Shown here: positions 61,954-64,000 of the stretch, piece by piece | How positions within the stretch are numbered: the stretch's first letter is position 1 | Layout: every line of letters starts with the position of its first letter | Assembly (NCBI GenBank): GCA_964449465.1 | Contig: CAYVBK010000015.1 | Location: 1-64,000, forward strand | Length of the DNA stretch: 64,000 nt | From: CAYRXM01 sp964449465 | GTDB lineage: Bacteria > Chloroflexota > Anaerolineae > JAFGEY01 | Direction of reading: 5' to 3' | Made by a program: the position numbers and the translations under genes | Notes under the pieces: model-generated | Seen by the model: the letters and a program-made list of their open reading frames with translations, nothing else | Databases searched by the model: none | What the model was told of the DNA's origin: nothing

Positions 61954-62360
61954 CTAGGAGGCCGCTGAAAAAGTCTATTTTTACCACAAAGGACACCGAG
62001 AACACAAAGGTTTACGATACTTTTGAGTCGCTAAAAATGCTTTGTGTTCTTTGTGTCTTGGTGGTGAGAGGGTTTTTCAGCACGCTCCTAGGAGGCCACT
62101 GAAAAAGTCTATTTTTACCACAAAGGACACCGAGAACACAAAGGTTTACGATACTTTTGAGTCGCTAAAAATGCTTTGTGTTCTTTGTGTCTTGGTGGTG
62201 AGAGGGTTTTTCAGCACGCTCCTAGGAGGCCACTGAAAAAGTCTATTTTTACCACAAAGGACACCGAGAACACAAAGGTTTACGATACTTTTGAGTCGCT
62301 AAAAATACTTTGTGCTCTTTGTGTCTTGGTGGTGAGAGGTTTTTTTCAGCACGCTCCTAG
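61954..62360. repeat. Three tandem copies of the CTGAAAAA-type element
   Basis: Three units of about 134 bp are joined head to tail, each bounded by CTAG (61954, 62088, 62222, 62357). Each has GGAGGCC(G/A)CTGAAAAA at the left and TTTTTCAGCACGCTC at the right. The three units are almost identical, so the array is recent. The 752-bp gap contains this array, a GTCCGAC palindrome (62422-62443) and a terminator; the small open frames inside the units are artefacts. Confidence 0.88.
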
Positions 62361-62526
62361 TGCGGGGATCAAGCTGCTGCGATGACAGAGTCAGGCCATA
62401 CATACTGTCCCGGCTCTTTCAGTCCGACTCTTTAGCGTCGGACACACTATCTATAACGACAGCGGCAATTGTAAGCTCGATTTTTAGCCATTCGGAGCAG
62501 ATTACCGTGCAGTCGGCAGGCAGCAC

Positions 62527-62558
62527 AAAAAAAGCCTGCCAGATTAACCCTGGCAGGC
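62527..62558 (-). terminator. Terminator of the DUF4352-like lipoprotein gene
   Basis: GCCTGCCAG and CTGGCAGGC form a 9-bp stem, followed on the minus strand by seven T. It lies 23 bp past the stop at 62581. Confidence 0.85.
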
Positions 62559-62580
62559 CTGCAAGTGCTGAACAAAGAAT

Positions 62581-63069
62581 TTATTTAATTTCCCAAACGA
62601 TGGCGCCCTGGCCCAAAAGGCTGGATTCATAATAGATTTTGATGGGTTTATTTGTAGCCCCCTCCCAGCAAATATCTCCCTTGAGTTTGTCCCCTGGTAA
62701 GATTTTGCCATCGAGAGATGATCCACAGTCAAAGATGTCTGGCTCCAATTTGGTGCCTTCGCTGTCTTTGGCACTAAAAGACAACATGGAACTAACTCCC
62801 AGATCGCTGCTGCCCTTGTTTTCGATGGTAAAGTTGGCTTTGAGCTTGTCGCCGGTGATCTCGGCCGAGTTCAACACAATGGTATGATCTTTGGCCTGAA
62901 TGACATCACCCACATTGTAGATTTTCACCTGGGGCGGAGCCGATGTGGCGACCGGGGCTTGGGTGCCAATCAGCGTTCCTTCATTGCTCGAACTAGAGCC
63001 GCAGGCCAGAGACGAGAGACCCAGAACAGCAATAGCTATAAATGCATACAAAGTCAGGTTGCGTTTCAT
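62581..63069 (-). CDS. DUF4352-like lipoprotein
   Basis: The start at 63069 has AAAGGAG. The lipobox is SSLACG (Cys about 23). The body (about 50-160) has YNVGDVIQAKDHTIVLNSAEITG and KANFTIENKGSSDLGVS, the immunoglobulin-like pattern of DUF4352 telokin-like domains. Two more Cys (FDCGSS, DICWEG) probably form a disulfide. The function is unknown. It stands alone with its own terminator. Confidence 0.72.
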   Translation of the reverse strand: MKRNLTLYAFIAIAVLGLSSLACGSSSSNEGTLIGTQAPVATSAPPQVKIYNVGDVIQAKDHTIVLNSAEITGDKLKANFTIENKGSSDLGVSSMLSFSAKDSEGTKLEPDIFDCGSSLDGKILPGDKLKGDICWEGATNKPIKIYYESSLLGQGAIVWEIK

Positions 63070-63315
63070 CGTATCTCCTTTGAAACATACTTGAGGTTGA
63101 TAATCTATTGGTTTGCCGCAATCAACAGTTCTAGAATCTGCACAACCTCCTTTTCCTATGTCTATAAGCGGTGTAATAGAAGCGGATGGACTTGTTTGTA
63201 ATTATACCGAAAAAAAAACAGTGCAAGAAAATTCACATCAAATTGACTTCTTTGACACTCGCTCTGCTGCATGATACAATCCTCTCAAGCCACTTTTTTT
63301 CTCAAGGAGCCGCCT

Positions 63316-64000
63316 ATGTCCATTCTATCTCGCCTGATTCAAGGCATCCGCACGCTGGGGCTGTCTGTCACCTTGCAGGCCGCCCTCTATCCTTACCGCA
63401 AGGCCGCTCAAGAAGCTCGTTTTGCCCCGCGCTCTGCGCCACGCTCTGCGCCACGCTCTGCGCCAGACCTGGCCGCCCTCCCCGACGCCGGATGGAGTCG
63501 CGCCGGGCGGGTGCTGGCCCATCGCAGGGCCGGCCCGCAGACGGTGGAACTGACCTGCGAAAATGCTCTGGCGCGCATTGACGTCCTGGCCGCCGACCTG
63601 ATGCGAGTACGCCTCAGCCCCAGCGGGCGATTTCCTGAACTGTTTTCCTGGGCCGTGTGCCGCCCCGACGAAGCCTGGCCCCCCGCGCCCTTTGTTGTGC
63701 AAGAAACCGCCGAAACCCTGTCTATGCTCACCGAAAAACTGCGCTGTGACATTGATAAAACATCGCTGCGCATCATTTTTTTAGACCTGGACGGCACGAT
63801 CATTCAAGCCGATGAAGCGGGGCCGGCCTGGCAGGCCAGCAAGGTGCAAGACCGCAAACATCTGGCCGATGGCGAACATGTGTACGGGCTAGGGCAAAAG
63901 GCCACCTCGCTGGACAAGCACGGCCTGGCCCTGGAGATGTGGAACACCGACCCCCAGTTCTATCATCCGGGGCGCGATCCGCTCTATTCCAATGTGCCGT
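63316..64000 (+). CDS. GH31 alpha-glucosidase, N-terminal part (runs off the window)
   Basis: ATG at 63316 follows CAAGGAG. The frame is open to the window end (228 codons). After a short Arg/Ser/Pro repeat (APRSAPRSAPRSAP, three 12-bp copies), the N-terminal beta-sandwich of GH31 enzymes is visible: ALARIDVLAADLMRVRLSP, then GEHVYGLGQKATSLDK and LEMWNTDPQFYHPG. The catalytic barrel lies beyond the window. The likely role is hydrolysis of alpha-linked glucans or related sugars. Confidence 0.82.
   Translation, partial: MSILSRLIQGIRTLGLSVTLQAALYPYRKAAQEARFAPRSAPRSAPRSAPDLAALPDAGWSRAGRVLAHRRAGPQTVELTCENALARIDVLAADLMRVRLSPSGRFPELFSWAVCRPDEAWPPAPFVVQETAETLSMLTEKLRCDIDKTSLRIIFLDLDGTIIQADEAGPAWQASKVQDRKHLADGEHVYGLGQKATSLDKHGLALEMWNTDPQFYHPGRDPLYSNVP

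Noticed and set aside
61917..62385. Small repeated frames reading KDTENTKVYDTFES and LCVLCVLVVRG
   Set aside because: They are translations of the tandem inverted-repeat element. The same peptide strings occur in every copy regardless of context.

Overview
The window looks like part of a chromosome of a Chloroflexota bacterium (Anaerolineae/Ardenticatenia type). This is inferred from the GC-rich coding style, the many lipoproteins and secreted proteins with Thr-Pro or Pro-rich linkers, the large cyclase-AAA-TPR regulator, the twin substrate-binding lipoproteins and the oleC/oleD genes. No rRNA, tRNA or CRISPR array was seen.

Region 1 (39-13868, minus strand) starts with a heterodimeric ABC exporter operon. 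It is followed by three near-identical OmpR-type response regulator (RR) genes interleaved with secreted products: a MauD/TlpA-like thiol protein, two fused twin substrate-binding lipoproteins with no permease, and small Cys-containing secreted peptides. Each OmpR-type RR gene ends in an 11-bp direct repeat that contains its stop codon and overlaps the -35 of the next promoter. This forms a repeated 'regulator plus output promoter' cassette. The copy nearest the left end has been destroyed by a small inverted-repeat element, but its 3' promoter box is intact. A second version of the idea lies at 49.2-53.1 kb. There a NarL/LuxR-type RR, and a degraded remnant of a second copy, each end in the palindrome TGAGTAA-AA-TTACTCA in front of a secreted serine protease or a secreted peptide.

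Region 2 (14.1-28.8 kb, minus) holds an AAA-ATPase/PD-(D/E)XK protein, a bacterial major-vault-protein homologue, a BatA/VWA membrane protein, a gingipain-like C25 protease with an internal hexapeptide repeat, and a tandem-cyclase/ATPase/TPR regulator. Region 3 (29.0-32.5 kb, plus) is a Fur-family regulator with a complete zinc/manganese ABC importer. Region 4 (32.6-45.1 kb, minus) encodes cell-surface proteins: a double-META lipoprotein, two SGNH-type hydrolases, a GH39-like glycosidase, a Coa1-like protein, an uncharacterised lipoprotein and a second C25-like protease. Region 5 (45.7-49.2 kb, plus) has MoxR, a deaminase-DUF3795 fusion and a VWA protein.

Region 6 (53.2-64 kb) has a Gfo/Idh/MocA oxidoreductase, BioY, a zinc-ribbon membrane protein, an operon ybaK-oleC-[type II restriction-modification pair]-oleD, a DUF4352-like lipoprotein and the start of a GH31 alpha-glucosidase. 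Several families of short inverted-repeat elements are scattered through intergenic space. One family has CTGAAAAA termini, and one has been caught inside a gene.
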